31,967 bases of DNA from DAOMFM01 sp035429825 (GTDB lineage: Bacteria > Acidobacteriota > Blastocatellia > UBA7656 > JADIYM01): NCBI GenBank assembly GCA_044224215.1, contig JBGAKX010000045.1, positions 1 through 31,967 of the forward strand, in the 5' to 3' direction. The position numbers were made by a program, and so were the translations under genes. Below are positions 31,936 through 31,967 of the stretch, one piece after another (position 1 is the first letter of the stretch; each line of letters opens with the position of its first letter). Under the pieces are notes generated by a model, which worked only from the letters and a program-made list of their open reading frames with translations, made no database searches and was not told where the DNA came from.

Positions 31936-31967
31936 CTGCATAATAGCCGGGGGTCAAGGAGCGCGAA

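Overview
The window is GC-rich DNA with closely packed genes. The gene content fits an Acidobacteriota-like soil or sediment bacterium: a SYLF protein, a TIGR03118 protein, large secreted peptidases with PPC tails, and a group 3b-type [NiFe] hydrogenase. This placement is inferred from gene content only, with low confidence. No rRNA, tRNA, CRISPR array, transposase or phage gene was seen.

Positions 1-15851 form a stress/envelope island. It holds an unknown exported protein (389-1483), a SYLF lipid-binding protein, two exported proteins sharing a previously unrecognised aromatic ~68-aa repeat, a general-stress-17M-like protein, GroES/GroEL, GlsB/YeaQ-type and YggT-type membrane proteins, two small single-TM proteins, a PA2169-type four-helix bundle protein, a TIGR03118 protein, a 49-aa Lmo0937-like membrane peptide and a PP2C phosphatase. 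Almost every transcription unit has a sigma-54 (RpoN) -24/-12 element of the form YGG-N8-TTGC (GG-N10-GC) in the correct orientation, at 267, 3782, 4619, 6705, 11302, 12528, 13162, 14462 and 14654. A tenth lies at 16125, before the first secreted peptidase. One NtrC-type sigma-54 activator (4867-6318) sits inside the island. The most notable result is therefore an apparent sigma-54 stress regulon that includes groESL, with its probable activator and its target genes clustered together.

Positions 16208-22623 encode two secreted metallopeptidases, an M36 fungalysin type and a reprolysin-like metzincin. They share a near-identical PPC plus C-terminal module. The second is split by a one-base frameshift in a G run. 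Each gene is followed by a copy of a 93-94-nt palindromic element; the two copies show a compensatory base-pair change.

Positions 22809-25669 carry an arginase/agmatinase-family enzyme, a MarR regulator with matching operators at its own promoter and at the next gene, an old-yellow-enzyme reductase and a small basic protein.

Positions 25720-31583 (minus strand) carry a tightly overlapping hydrogenase operon: beta, a cyclic-nucleotide-binding protein, gamma, delta (small), alpha (large), maturation protease and a HypA-like protein lacking its zinc domain. It is followed by an orphan msrQ whose 5' end contains an in-frame stop. Upstream of the operon (31584-31967) lie hairpins and a ~36-nt tandem repeat.
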